Shown: positions 8,772-16,533, counted from the stretch's first letter. The stretch: 64,000 bases of DNA from Flavobacterium faecale (GCF_003076455.1 NZ_CP020918.1:2764001-2828000), one strand, 5' to 3'. The notes: a model not told the origin generated them from the sequence alone. A program made the numbers and translations.

Positions 8772-9668
8772 TTAAAGGTCCATAAACACATCTTCAGTAG
8801 TGGTTACCGCTTTTTTTATAATAATATCAGTATGACCTTTACTTTCTAAATACTCTTTCAAAAATATTGGATCGAAATCTTCTCTTTTATCGATATAATG
8901 AATAAATTCTCCAAAAGCATATACACTATAATGAGTAGGATAACTTTTTAAATCATGAATTAATCCATGGGTATTCTTGGATTGAATGTCGTAAATTACT
9001 TTTTCATAGTTGCTAGTGATGGCTTGCGGCGTATCGATTTTTAGCACTTTACCTTTTTTGATTAATGCAATTCGGTCACAAAGCGACGCTTCATCCATAT
9101 AGGGAGTAGAAACCAAAATCGTAATTCCTTTTTGCTGTAAGCGCTTGAGCATTTGCCAAAATTCTTTTCTAGAAACAGGATCCACTCCTGTGGTGGGTTC
9201 GTCTAAAAACAATACTTTTGGAGCATGAATCAAAGCACAACACAAGGCTAGTTTTTGTTTCATTCCGCCCGATAATGCACCTGCTCTTCGTTTTTTGAAG
9301 GGTTCAATTTGAACGTATATGTCTTCAATTAGTTCATAATTTTCTTCGATGGTTGTACCGAAAATTGTGGCAAAAAAAGTTAGGTTTTCTTCAACAGTTA
9401 AATCTTGGTATAACGAAAATTTCCCAGGCATGTACCCAACGGAATTCCGAATGGCTTTGTAATCGGTTACAACATCCAGACCCGCAACAGTTGCGATACC
9501 TTGGTCGGCGAGTAGGAGTGTAGTCAAAACACGAAAAATAGTTGTTTTACCAGCTCCATCAGGACCTATTAACCCAAACAATTCACCTGAATTGACTTCA
9601 AAAGAAACCGAATCAATAGCTTTGATTTTGTTGTAGGATTTGGATATGTTTTGGATGGATATGCTCAT
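8772..9668 (-). CDS. ABC transporter ATPase, YbhF N-terminal-half type
   Basis: A 298-residue ATPase. Walker A is GPDGAGKTT (35-43), the signature is LSGGMKQKL (132-140), and Walker B is VLFLDEPTTG (152-161). The switch region reads STPYMDEA, with Pro189 where the H-loop His normally sits. The C-terminal 80 residues are an accessory region typical of drug-export ATPases. The start is taken at 9668 (MSISIQNISK). The reading frame is open up to 9701, but that part runs through a G/C-rich intergenic repeat and codes MFPLRGLGGLY, which is not family sequence. This protein and the ATPase at 7925-8659 look like a split version of the fused YbhF. Confidence 0.88.
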   Translation of the reverse strand: MSISIQNISKSYNKIKAIDSVSFEVNSGELFGLIGPDGAGKTTIFRVLTTLLLADQGIATVAGLDVVTDYKAIRNSVGYMPGKFSLYQDLTVEENLTFFATIFGTTIEENYELIEDIYVQIEPFKKRRAGALSGGMKQKLALCCALIHAPKVLFLDEPTTGVDPVSRKEFWQMLKRLQQKGITILVSTPYMDEASLCDRIALIKKGKVLKIDTPQAITSNYEKVIYDIQSKNTHGLIHDLKSYPTHYSVYAFGEFIHYIDKREDFDPIFLKEYLESKGHTDIIIKKAVTTTEDVFMDL

Positions 9669-9673
9669 ATATA

Positions 9674-9699
9674 GGCCCCCTAACCCCCGAAGGGGGAAC
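9674..9699. repeat. C/G-run intergenic repeat, copy 2
   Basis: The element reads GGCCCCCTAACCCCC-GAA-GGGGGAAC. It is the same family as copy 1 in opposite orientation and sits directly in front of the ATPase start codon. Together with copy 3 it forms an inverted pair around a spacer of about 40 bp. Confidence 0.65.
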
Positions 9700-9740
9700 A
9701 ACTGGAAGGCGTAGTTGTATTAAATTCTTATTTCTTTGTA

Positions 9741-9766
9741 TTCCCCAGTTGGGGGTTAGGGGGCTA
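9741..9766. repeat. C/G-run intergenic repeat, copy 3
   Basis: The element reads TTCCCCAGTTGGGGG-TTAGGGGGCTA. It overlaps the 3' end of the HlyD-like gene: on the minus strand its CCCTAA supplies the last codon (Pro) and the stop codon of that gene. Confidence 0.6.
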
Positions 9767-10634
9767 ATTTAACTTCCGCTGGCATGCCGATTTTTAGACT
9801 CCCATCATTTTTTACTAGCACTTTTGCAGCGTAAACCAAATTCACTCGTTCTTCTTTGGTTTGGATGATTTTTGGCGTGAACTCAGCAGCCGATGAAATC
9901 CACGATATTTTGCCTTTGTAGGCTTTTAATCCTTCTTTTTGATCGATAGAAACCGTTACTTCTTGACCTACTTTTATAGCCGATAATTGGGTTTCGCTAA
10001 AGTAGACACGCAACGTCATTTCAGACAAATCGGCAATTTTGTACAGGGGTTTCCCGAAGGCTGTAATTTCTTTGGGTTCGGCGTATTGTGCCAAAACAGT
10101 TCCTTTAACAGGATTGACAATTTTTGATTTTTTGAGTTGGTCGTTGATTTTTTCAATCTGAACATCAATCGATTTTACTTCGCTTACAATTGGGGCATTT
10201 TGTGTCGCTATACTGTTTATTTGTTGTTGGAACACTTTTACTTTTCCCGCGATTTCATCCACTTGTCGTTTTGTAGCGGCGTTTTCTTTGAACATCGCGT
10301 TGATACGATTTTGCTCCAGTCGTGCTGTTTTAAGTTGCTCTTCAATCACAGAACGCTGTGATAAAACGTTGGATGATTTGGAGTTGATCGTGTTTTTGGA
10401 TGCGATTAATTGTTGCTTGTTGAGGTATAATTGTACAGTGTCGATTTGACCAATTATGGCTTCTTTTTCGAGTTGCATTCCTTCGTCCAAATTCAGGTAT
10501 TCAATTTTTCCATTTGCTTCTGCAGAAACAGTCACTTCTGTAGCTTCAAAATTCCCGAAGGCATCAGCTTCACTTACTTTTTTGTTACAAGAAACAAGGG
10601 CTAAAGCGGTTAATAATAGGATACTTTTTTTCAT
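9756..10634 (-). CDS. HlyD-family membrane fusion lipoprotein (YbhG-like)
   Basis: A 292-residue periplasmic adaptor that links the ABC-2 permease/ATPase complex to the TolC-like channel. The N-terminus MKKSILLLTALALVSC is a lipoprotein signal with the modified Cys at residue 16. A biotinyl-lipoyl-like half (VTVSAEANGKIEYL), a coiled-coil hairpin (about 75-170) and a second lipoyl half (IVNPVKGTVLAQYAEP) follow, then a beta-barrel domain with VYFSETQLSAIKVGQEV. It starts 1 bp after the stop codon of the TolC-like gene. The final Pro codon and the stop lie inside a G/C-rich repeat, so the C-terminus may have been redefined by repeat insertion. Confidence 0.92.
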   Translation of the reverse strand: MKKSILLLTALALVSCNKKVSEADAFGNFEATEVTVSAEANGKIEYLNLDEGMQLEKEAIIGQIDTVQLYLNKQQLIASKNTINSKSSNVLSQRSVIEEQLKTARLEQNRINAMFKENAATKRQVDEIAGKVKVFQQQINSIATQNAPIVSEVKSIDVQIEKINDQLKKSKIVNPVKGTVLAQYAEPKEITAFGKPLYKIADLSEMTLRVYFSETQLSAIKVGQEVTVSIDQKEGLKAYKGKISWISSAAEFTPKIIQTKEERVNLVYAAKVLVKNDGSLKIGMPAEVKLAP

Positions 10635-10635
10635 C

Positions 10636-11886
10636 TTAGTTGATTCCTTTAGTAGTTTGATAATTTATTTGAGCAAGTTCAAGTTGCGTCTCGTGCACTT
10701 TTTGATTGGTTTTTGCCTCAAAAAGATGGTTTAATTCGGTAACATAATCAGATGCCGTAATCACACCGTTTCGAAGTTGCGAATCCGACGACTGCACTAC
10801 TTTTTCGCGCAATTGTATAATTTCGTCATCCGTTTGGATAATGATTAGCATTTTTTCGATCTCAGTTTGGAGTTCTGCCAATTGCATTTGGTTGTTGGTT
10901 TCAAAAGTTTCTTTATCGGTCGACACTATTTCTTTGGCAATGTCTAGTGCTTGCTTGTCAGTTTTGGATTTGTCCCAATCAAAAATAGTCCAGTTCATTT
11001 TTAATCCCACGATATAGAACCCCTCAAAAGAATTGTTTAGCATATTCAAACCAGGATTTCCGTATCCTGCTTGTCCAAAGGCGTTAAGTTTTGGTAAATT
11101 AGATTTCGAAATCACCTCTTTCGAAGCGTCAATTTGTGCTTGTTGTAAATCAAAAAACTGGATTTCAGGTCGTGTTCCGTTGCTGTCTATCGTTCTTGGC
11201 TTTTCTAAAACAGTGTTGACTTCGAAAGTAGTTTTGGTCAAACTAGCTAAATTTTGTAATTCTTTGGTACGTTGAAAACTATTTTCGGTTAGGGCTTGTT
11301 TTAGTTTCAATAATTCGGCTTCCAATACTTGTTCAGATGCTGGCAATACTGCACCGTTTTTCACAGCCGATTTTACTTCTTTAATCTTTGAGACAATCGT
11401 ATTTTTTTTGTCCAACAACAATAGATTTTGGTCTTGCCATAATAAAATCATCAAGTACGAATAATTGATACGAGATTTAAGCGTGTACAAATTAACCGCC
11501 ACTTGTTGCTGTTGGGTAAGGGTTTGTGCCGTTTTCAGTTTGGAGTTGGCCTCTATCATTCCGCCATTATAGATCAATTGGTTAACGTCTACTGTGGCTC
11601 TGTATTGGTCTTTGTTTAGTGGTGTGATAGTGATGTTCGGAATACTAATGGGCAATTGTGTTACAGCTGATTGGTAAGTTGCTTGAGCGTTAAGGTCAAT
11701 TTTTGGCAATTTGGCTTTGTTCATCGCATCAATTTCAAAGGTTGATTTTTGTTGGAGTAGCGCCGTTTGCTTTGCCAATGGGTAATTTTTGGCAGCGAGT
11801 TCATAACACGATGTCAATGTAATTTTCTGTTGTGAAAATACCCAAATAGGGGACATGACGATTAATAGTAGTACTGATTTTTTCAT
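10636..11886 (-). CDS. TolC-family outer membrane efflux protein
   Basis: A 416-residue outer-membrane channel. The signal peptide ends near residue 19 (PIWVFSQQ). Two OEP-type repeats with long helical regions follow (about 30-210 and 225-410); the second contains LKMNWTIFDWDKSKTDKQAL, typical of TolC relatives. The start codon overlaps the TetR stop in ATGA (11883-11886), so the two genes are translationally coupled, and the HlyD-like gene follows after 1 bp. The regulator, channel and adaptor are therefore made together as the first half of the exporter operon. Confidence 0.92.
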   Translation of the reverse strand: MKKSVLLLIVMSPIWVFSQQKITLTSCYELAAKNYPLAKQTALLQQKSTFEIDAMNKAKLPKIDLNAQATYQSAVTQLPISIPNITITPLNKDQYRATVDVNQLIYNGGMIEANSKLKTAQTLTQQQQVAVNLYTLKSRINYSYLMILLWQDQNLLLLDKKNTIVSKIKEVKSAVKNGAVLPASEQVLEAELLKLKQALTENSFQRTKELQNLASLTKTTFEVNTVLEKPRTIDSNGTRPEIQFFDLQQAQIDASKEVISKSNLPKLNAFGQAGYGNPGLNMLNNSFEGFYIVGLKMNWTIFDWDKSKTDKQALDIAKEIVSTDKETFETNNQMQLAELQTEIEKMLIIIQTDDEIIQLREKVVQSSDSQLRNGVITASDYVTELNHLFEAKTNQKVHETQLELAQINYQTTKGIN

Positions 11887-12491
11887 TTTTTTATAGCATT
11901 AATTATAAAGGAAGCCACATGTTTTTTGCGTTCCTCCAATAATTGATTGTAGGCTTCTTCTTCTGTGTTCGAAAGTTTTTGTAACAGTGGAGTCCCTACA
12001 AAAGGAAAAATACAGAGCGAAAATAAATCAATCAAAAGCTGTTTTGGCTGTATTGTTCTGATGGTTTCATTTTGAATGGCTTCTTCAATTTGTTTCAAAA
12101 AATTTGTTGGTTTAGGCAATGCGGCTTGACTAAAAAAAGTGGTCGTAAATTCTGGATTGTTATTTAATTCCTGAATAATAAATGTTGGCAGAAAACGATT
12201 TTCTAGTACAAACGATATGTAGGTGTTCGTAAAGTTTTCAATCTTCTCAAATAAAGAAACATCCGAATTGAGTACTTGATGGATTTGCGGTGCCAACTGC
12301 ATAAAAGCCCTTTTAAAAACGGCTTCGAATAACAATTGTTTGGATCGAAAGTAATAATGTAGCATGGCTTTGTTGATTCCTGCTACATCTGCAATTTCTT
12401 GCATACGTGCAGCAGCCAATCCTTTTCTATGAAAGACTTTCATGGCGCTTTCAAAAATAATTTCTTCAGTATTGGATTCTAATTTTTTCAT
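11883..12491 (-). CDS. TetR/AcrR-family transcriptional regulator of the exporter operon
   Basis: A 202-residue repressor. The N-terminal helix-turn-helix (about 5-52) contains VFHRKGLAAARMQEIADVAG and the typical HYYFRSKQLLFEAVF. The C-terminal part is a ligand-binding helical domain with no recognisable ligand. The start is set at 12491 (MKKLESNTEE). Longer starts would begin inside a palindromic operator and at or upstream of the inferred transcription start. The gene is the first of a seven-gene operon and overlaps tolC by 4 nt. Autoregulation is likely because of the overlapping palindromes at 12501-12520. The inducer is probably a substrate of the exporter. Confidence 0.92.
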   Translation of the reverse strand: MKKLESNTEEIIFESAMKVFHRKGLAAARMQEIADVAGINKAMLHYYFRSKQLLFEAVFKRAFMQLAPQIHQVLNSDVSLFEKIENFTNTYISFVLENRFLPTFIIQELNNNPEFTTTFFSQAALPKPTNFLKQIEEAIQNETIRTIQPKQLLIDLFSLCIFPFVGTPLLQKLSNTEEEAYNQLLEERKKHVASFIINAIKK

Positions 12492-12500
12492 TAAACTATA

Positions 12501-12520
12501 TGGTTTAACCATTTGGTTAA
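12501..12520. promoter_or_regulatory. Palindromic operator before the tetR-exporter operon
   Basis: Two overlapping perfect palindromes are visible: TGGTT-T-AACCA (12501-12511) and TTAACCA-TT-TGGTTAA (12505-12520). They cover the inferred transcription start, between the -7 box and the tetR start codon. This is the usual layout for TetR autorepression. Confidence 0.65.
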
Positions 12521-12528
12521 CAAAGGTA
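12521..12528 (-). promoter_or_regulatory. -7 box of the tetR-exporter operon
   Basis: The minus strand reads TACCTTTG, an exact match to TAnnTTTG, immediately upstream of the palindromic operator. No TTG lies at the usual -33 spacing. The leader would be about 20-25 nt. Confidence 0.5.
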
Positions 12529-12737
12529 GAAAAAAAAAGCAATTGGCGTTACTTTTTTTTAAATTTCTACTTGAATTTGCAATTTATTTATCAGGTATAC
12601 AGTTATTTATATCTAGATTACCGGATTAAAATAGGATTGATTATGTACTTGAAGTATAGATATAACGTGGAGTCTAAATTATTTATACAAGACTTTTATA
12701 ATGCATCAAACTACAGTACATTAGCACTTCTTTTTTG

Positions 12738-13040
12738 TTATTTATTCGTTTTTTCTAAAATGATATTCATGATGTCTTTCTTTTGCAAAACACCTGATTG
12801 TCTCCATAATTGTTTACCATTTTGATATAAAATCATTGTAGGTACGCCACGTACTTGCAACTGCGAGGCCAATTGTTGGTTTTTGTCAACATCTACTTTT
12901 AAGATCGAAATTCCGTCGCCTAAATTATCTTTTACCTCCTTTAATATGGGTGCCAACATTTTGCATGGGCCACACCATGTTGCGAAGAAATCTACTAAAA
13001 CGGGTTTGTCAGAATTAATAATGGATTGAAAATCACTCAT
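12738..13040 (-). CDS. Thioredoxin
   Basis: A 100-residue cytoplasmic thioredoxin. The active site is ATWCGPCK, and the cis-Pro loop reads RGVPTMILYQNG. The start is the ATG at 13040 (MSDFQSI), which gives the normal thioredoxin length; the frame is open further upstream, but that part overlaps the preceding gene in another frame. It overlaps the preceding small membrane-protein gene by 8 nt (ATGAGTGA), so translation is coupled. It is the last gene of a four-gene unit (DUF202, methyltransferase, small membrane protein, thioredoxin), next to a persulfide dioxygenase gene. A role in reducing persulfides or protein disulfides is plausible by context. Confidence 0.93.
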   Translation of the reverse strand: MSDFQSIINSDKPVLVDFFATWCGPCKMLAPILKEVKDNLGDGISILKVDVDKNQQLASQLQVRGVPTMILYQNGKQLWRQSGVLQKKDIMNIILEKTNK

Positions 13041-13239
13041 TTGATTTGTTTTTATAAGTTGGAACTGCGCATCCATTAAGGCTACAGCCTGTGTTGAATA
13101 CGGATTGAAATAGGAAAAAAGCACCTACAAAACCAAAAAGCATTTCATGGTATTGTATGGCTTGTTGTATCATAAAGGCAGCAATCGCTAGACGTATCCA
13201 TCGCATGGCGTGCCAATTGTTCAATATTCTATTTTTCAT
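13033..13239 (-). CDS. Small two-helix membrane protein, DUF2892-like
   Basis: A 68-residue protein with two hydrophobic segments (about 14-30 and 33-50). It begins NNWHAMRWIRLAIAAFM and ends with a cysteine pair in TGCSLNGCAVP. It resembles DUF2892/YgaP-type membrane segments, which in other proteins are fused to rhodanese domains and in Flavobacteria often accompany sulfur-handling genes. The two Cys after the second helix suggest a redox or persulfide-carrying site; this is inference. It overlaps the thioredoxin gene by 8 nt and follows the methyltransferase gene by 12 nt. Confidence 0.75.
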   Translation of the reverse strand: MKNRILNNWHAMRWIRLAIAAFMIQQAIQYHEMLFGFVGAFFLFQSVFNTGCSLNGCAVPTYKNKSNE

Positions 13240-13251
13240 AGTGTTCTTTTT

Positions 13252-14052
13252 TTATTTAGGACTATTAGCTATTGTATCAAGATCAAAATCATCAATACTT
13301 GTGCTACTTACTACCAATATAGACGCTTGATCTATACTGATACTGACATTTAAGATCTTGTTTTGTTTTAAAAGGTTAGTCTTTATGCCTTCAACATCAA
13401 GTTCTTTTTCAATTTTTGGACTATATAACTGCACAAATACAGCATTGTTTTTTTTGAATCTAATTTCTAATTCTGATCCTGCTCTTGGCTTAATGGAATT
13501 TTTTGCATGTTCGAAAACTATAAATTCAAAAGCATGTTGAAAGAGCATTTGATATTCTGCTTTAGTCCCACCAAATGGAGGTCCTGATTCAAACTCTTTA
13601 TCGAAAAGCAAACCAGTTAGAATTCCGTTGCTAGTTAAAAGGCTGTGCATCTTCCAAACATACCTTTGACGAAGCTTTGGTGGCAGGGCACAAAAAAAGG
13701 TTTGTTCGATAATTAAATCATATTTTCCCTCATGTTCGAAAAAATCGCCTAAAACAATCGTGATATTTGGATTGTCTTGAAACTTTTCTTCAAGCTTCTG
13801 TACCAATGTTGGCGCAATATCAATAACAGTAATATTTGTAAATCCGATTTTTAAAAGATGTTCCGCTTCGTAGGTATTGCCGCAACCAGGAATCAAAATA
13901 GCTAGCTCTTTATTTGGTAATTGATCAATATAAGATTGGATAGGAGGAGAGACACAGCCCAAATCCCAACCCGTTCTGTTGTTTTTGTATTGTGTATCCC
14001 AATATTCTTGGTCAACTATTTTCTCAGCTGAGTGGGCGACTGTTTTATTCAT
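13252..14052 (-). CDS. TPMT-family SAM-dependent methyltransferase with C-terminal extension
   Basis: A 266-residue protein. Residues about 17-200 match the thiopurine S-methyltransferase family: EYWDTQYKNNRTGWDLG, SAM-binding motif I LIPGCGNTYEAEHL (53-66), and LIIEQTFFCALPP. Family members methylate sulfur or selenium compounds or halides. The last 65-70 residues are an extra domain with a beta-alpha-beta-beta pattern (LLKQNKILNVSISIDQASIL) that recalls a heavy-metal-associated ferredoxin-like fold without its CxxC. The start is the ATG at 14052; an in-frame TTG at 14061 is less likely. It overlaps the DUF202 gene by 8 nt. Neighbouring thioredoxin and persulfide genes make thiol or sulfide methylation plausible. 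Confidence 0.85.
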   Translation of the reverse strand: MNKTVAHSAEKIVDQEYWDTQYKNNRTGWDLGCVSPPIQSYIDQLPNKELAILIPGCGNTYEAEHLLKIGFTNITVIDIAPTLVQKLEEKFQDNPNITIVLGDFFEHEGKYDLIIEQTFFCALPPKLRQRYVWKMHSLLTSNGILTGLLFDKEFESGPPFGGTKAEYQMLFQHAFEFIVFEHAKNSIKPRAGSELEIRFKKNNAVFVQLYSPKIEKELDVEGIKTNLLKQNKILNVSISIDQASILVVSSTSIDDFDLDTIANSPK

Positions 14053-14434
14053 AGTATTCAAGTTGGTAATCTCCTATATGTTTGTTGTTGTCTTCAATCA
14101 TTTTTTTATGTCTAAAGAAATTGATTATTCCATATATGAGTATAAATAGAGATGTACCGTAAAACACAATTTCGATTAGTAAACTCCTTTCAATTTGCAA
14201 AAGATTGCGGGTACTTAATCCAGCTATAGAAAAATACATTGCTGTGCGTAAAAAAGCCAAAAATGTACTTTGGTTGGCCAAAATAGTACGCTGCAGTGCA
14301 AGGCGTTCCCGAAGGATCAAATCTTTTTTTAAAGTTTCGGCAACTTTGTTTGTTTTTGGAATGGTTTTTTCAGGTTTTTGTTTTGAACCTAAATTAAACC
14401 ATTTCCAAAAATATAATTTAGATAGAAAACTCAT
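14045..14434 (-). CDS. DUF202 (YidH-like) membrane protein
   Basis: A 129-residue protein. The conserved DUF202 region runs ERLALQRTILANQSTFLAFL (about 42-61) and is followed by two to three hydrophobic segments (about 63-115). The N-terminal 35 residues are basic and cytoplasmic. The function of the family is unknown. It is the first gene of the four-gene unit ending with thioredoxin, and its 3' end overlaps the methyltransferase start by 8 nt. Confidence 0.85.
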   Translation of the reverse strand: MSFLSKLYFWKWFNLGSKQKPEKTIPKTNKVAETLKKDLILRERLALQRTILANQSTFLAFLRTAMYFSIAGLSTRNLLQIERSLLIEIVFYGTSLFILIYGIINFFRHKKMIEDNNKHIGDYQLEYYE

Positions 14435-14561
14435 AGATTGGTATTTTGATTTTTTGATATTTAAAAATACATATTATTTAATCGTTTTCAAAATTTTTAT
14501 CGAAGGCAATAGTACTAGAATTGTTTACTAGTATCCATGTTTGACTTGTTGGTAAATTCCT

Positions 14562-14762
14562 TTATTTTTTACCCGTATTGATTTTAAATGGGGCATATAG
14601 TGGACAAAAACTTATGAAACTAGTAGCTATAAACACGACTGCTACTGCTATTAGTATAAGTGATAAGGTACCAGATATGATATCGGTAAAATACAATCCT
14701 GAGATTACTACAGCAATAATAAGTCGGATGATTTTGTCGGTGGTTCCCATGTTTTTTTTCAT
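14562..14762 (-). CDS. DUF2892 small membrane protein
   Basis: A 66-residue inner-membrane protein. MGTTDKIIRLIIAVVIS at the N-terminus and FISFCPLYAPFKINT at the C-terminus are typical of DUF2892 (the YgaP transmembrane family), with two helices (about 10-28 and 32-50) and one Cys in the CPLY motif. These proteins are often found with rhodaneses and persulfide dioxygenases, as here. Translation could also begin at Met5. The upstream spacer carries a large structured repeat. Confidence 0.82.
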   Translation of the reverse strand: MKKNMGTTDKIIRLIIAVVISGLYFTDIISGTLSLILIAVAVVFIATSFISFCPLYAPFKINTGKK

Positions 14763-15086
14763 GTTATAGATGTTTTAGGCCCGAGGGCTGTTAGGGTATA
14801 AGTGTAGTTTTTATCTAAAGTCAAAGACAAAAGAAGTGTATAGAAACTTAGTTTAAATCTTAGATTCTAGTTAACCATATTTCTTTTTAATCTATTGCAA
14901 ATTATTTCAGGTAATTATACAAAAGTCGTAATCGAACTGTTTTTTTTGCGTGAGGGATAGTCCCGAAGTTTCGGGAGTAAAGCACGGAAACAAGTGTAGC
15001 GCTAGCGAAACTTGTTGAGGACTTGAAACGGATAGCCCGACCCGCCTACCACGATTTGTGGTTTTGGCGGGTCACGCCCAGTTATT
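14763..15086. other. Intergenic region, 324 bp, mostly a structured repeat
   Basis: It separates the CstB-like gene (3' end) from the DUF2892 gene (5' end), both on the minus strand. The part nearest the CstB-like gene is a 130-bp element bounded by GCGTGA/TCACGC. The remainder (14763-14947) is AT-rich and should contain the DUF2892 promoter, but no clear box was found. Confidence 0.6.
14948..15077. repeat. 130-bp structured intergenic repeat
   Basis: The ends are inverted: GCGTGA at 14948-14953 and TCACGC at 15072-15077. Inside are a CCCGAA-GT-TTCGGG hairpin (from 14962), ACAAGTG...AACTTGT, and a long hairpin GACCCGCC...GGCGGGTC enclosing ACCAC-GATTT-GTGGT (15039-15073). It is clearly richer in G+C than the flanks. 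It starts 9 bp past the CstB-like stop codon. The design resembles repetitive palindromic elements seen many times per genome in Flavobacterium. Confidence 0.7.
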
Positions 15087-16508
15087 TTATTCTGTTTTCA
15101 AAACTTTGGATTGGCATACAAAATCAGTTTTTGGTAAATCGGTTTTTGCAATTGCAGCAAAACCACCAGCGATTTCTGTAAAGTTTCTAAAACCTCGTGC
15201 TTGCAAAATCGAAGCGGCGATCATTGATCGGTAACCACCTCCACAATGAAGATAGAAATGTTCTTTGGTATCTACTGTTTCAATCCAATCGTTGATGTTG
15301 GCAAGAGGTCTCAAGTAAGCATCTTCAAGGTGCTCTGCTTTGTATTCGCTTTCTTTTCGAATATCGATTACTTTGCTTTTGCCAATTTCGACTTCTTTTT
15401 CAAACGTAGTGGCATTGATTCTGTGTACGGTATCAATTTCTTTAGCTGCTTTTTTCCATGCTTCGAATCCACCTTCTAGATGTCCTACGATGTTATCAAA
15501 ACCTACTCGGCTTAGTCGTGTCACGGTTTCTTCTTCTCGGCCGGGTTCTGTTACTAAAATAATGGGCTGTTTTACATCAATGATTAGTTCACCAACCCAG
15601 AGTGCAAAGCTTCCGTCGATACCAATATTTATAGATTGCGGAATGTATCCTTCAGAAAAGTTTTGATCATTACGACTGTCCAAAATTAAGGCCCCAGAAT
15701 TTTCTACAACCGATTCAAAATCTGTTACTTTTATCGCTTGCATTCCGTTGTTAAGTACCGTGTCAAAACTTTCGTATCCTTGTTTGTTCATGGCTACATT
15801 CATTCCAAAATAAGCAGGAGGAGGTAGCAAACCATCGGTAACTTCTTTAATAAATTCGGCTTCGGTCATGTTGGCTCTCAACGCATAATTGGTTTCTTTT
15901 TGGTTGCCAATGGTCGAAATAGTTTCTTTGCTCATGTTTTTTCCGCAAGCGCTTCCGGCTCCGTGTGCAGGATAAACAATCACATCGTCTGGCAAAGTCA
16001 TGATTTTATCACGCAAGGAGTGAAAAAGGATTCCAGCCAATTGTTCTTGTGTCATCGAAGCCGCTTTTTGAGCCAAATCGGGGCGTCCTACGTCACCAAT
16101 AAACAAGGTGTCGCCTGAAAATATAGCGTGTTCTTTTCCGTTTTTGTCGATTAACAAATAAGTACTGCTTTCCATTGTGTGTCCAGGGGTATGAAGCACT
16201 TTGATGGTAATATCTCCAATTTTAAATTCCTGACCATCAGTAGCAATAATAGCATCAAATTCTGGATTTGCATTAGGACCATACACAATTGGAGCCCCTG
16301 TTTTTTCGCTCAAATCTACATGGCCAGATACAAAATCTGCATGAAAATGAGTTTCGAAAACATATTTTAAAGTTACTTTATCACGTTCTAGACGATCAAG
16401 GTAGGGTTGTGTTTCTCTTAATGGGTCAATGATTGCTGCTTCTCCATTTGAAGTGATGTAATATGCTCCTTGTGCGAGACAGCCGGTATATATTTGTTCG
16501 ATTTGCAT
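15087..16508 (-). CDS. CstB-like persulfide dioxygenase-rhodanese fusion (MBL fold + two rhodanese domains)
   Basis: A 473-residue cytoplasmic protein. Residues 1 to about 230 are a metallo-beta-lactamase fold of the ETHE1/persulfide dioxygenase type: THFHADFVSGH, HTPGHTMESS, SGDTLFIGDVGRPDLA and YPAHGAGSACG. A first rhodanese domain (about 265-355) has no catalytic Cys. A second (about 365-465) has Cys422 in HCGGGYRS. This MBL, inactive rhodanese, active rhodanese order is that of Staphylococcus CstB, which oxidises persulfides with O2 and makes thiosulfate. Here it would remove the products of a sulfide:quinone reductase such as the one at the left edge. Its promoter has an exact -7 box and a shared operator. 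Confidence 0.9.
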   Translation of the reverse strand: MQIEQIYTGCLAQGAYYITSNGEAAIIDPLRETQPYLDRLERDKVTLKYVFETHFHADFVSGHVDLSEKTGAPIVYGPNANPEFDAIIATDGQEFKIGDITIKVLHTPGHTMESSTYLLIDKNGKEHAIFSGDTLFIGDVGRPDLAQKAASMTQEQLAGILFHSLRDKIMTLPDDVIVYPAHGAGSACGKNMSKETISTIGNQKETNYALRANMTEAEFIKEVTDGLLPPPAYFGMNVAMNKQGYESFDTVLNNGMQAIKVTDFESVVENSGALILDSRNDQNFSEGYIPQSINIGIDGSFALWVGELIIDVKQPIILVTEPGREEETVTRLSRVGFDNIVGHLEGGFEAWKKAAKEIDTVHRINATTFEKEVEIGKSKVIDIRKESEYKAEHLEDAYLRPLANINDWIETVDTKEHFYLHCGGGYRSMIAASILQARGFRNFTEIAGGFAAIAKTDLPKTDFVCQSKVLKTE

Positions 16509-16533
16509 GATATAGTTGTTTTACTAATTACTA

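Noticed and set aside
9669..9701. Longer N-terminus for the ABC ATPase starting at 9701
   Set aside because: The extra 11 codons run through the C/G-run repeat and are not family sequence; Met at 9668 fits the fold.
12442..12825. Open frame of 127 codons on the plus strand between tetR and thioredoxin
   Set aside because: It crosses the tetR promoter, overlaps both genes antisense and codes an unlikely mix of residues; it is a shadow frame.
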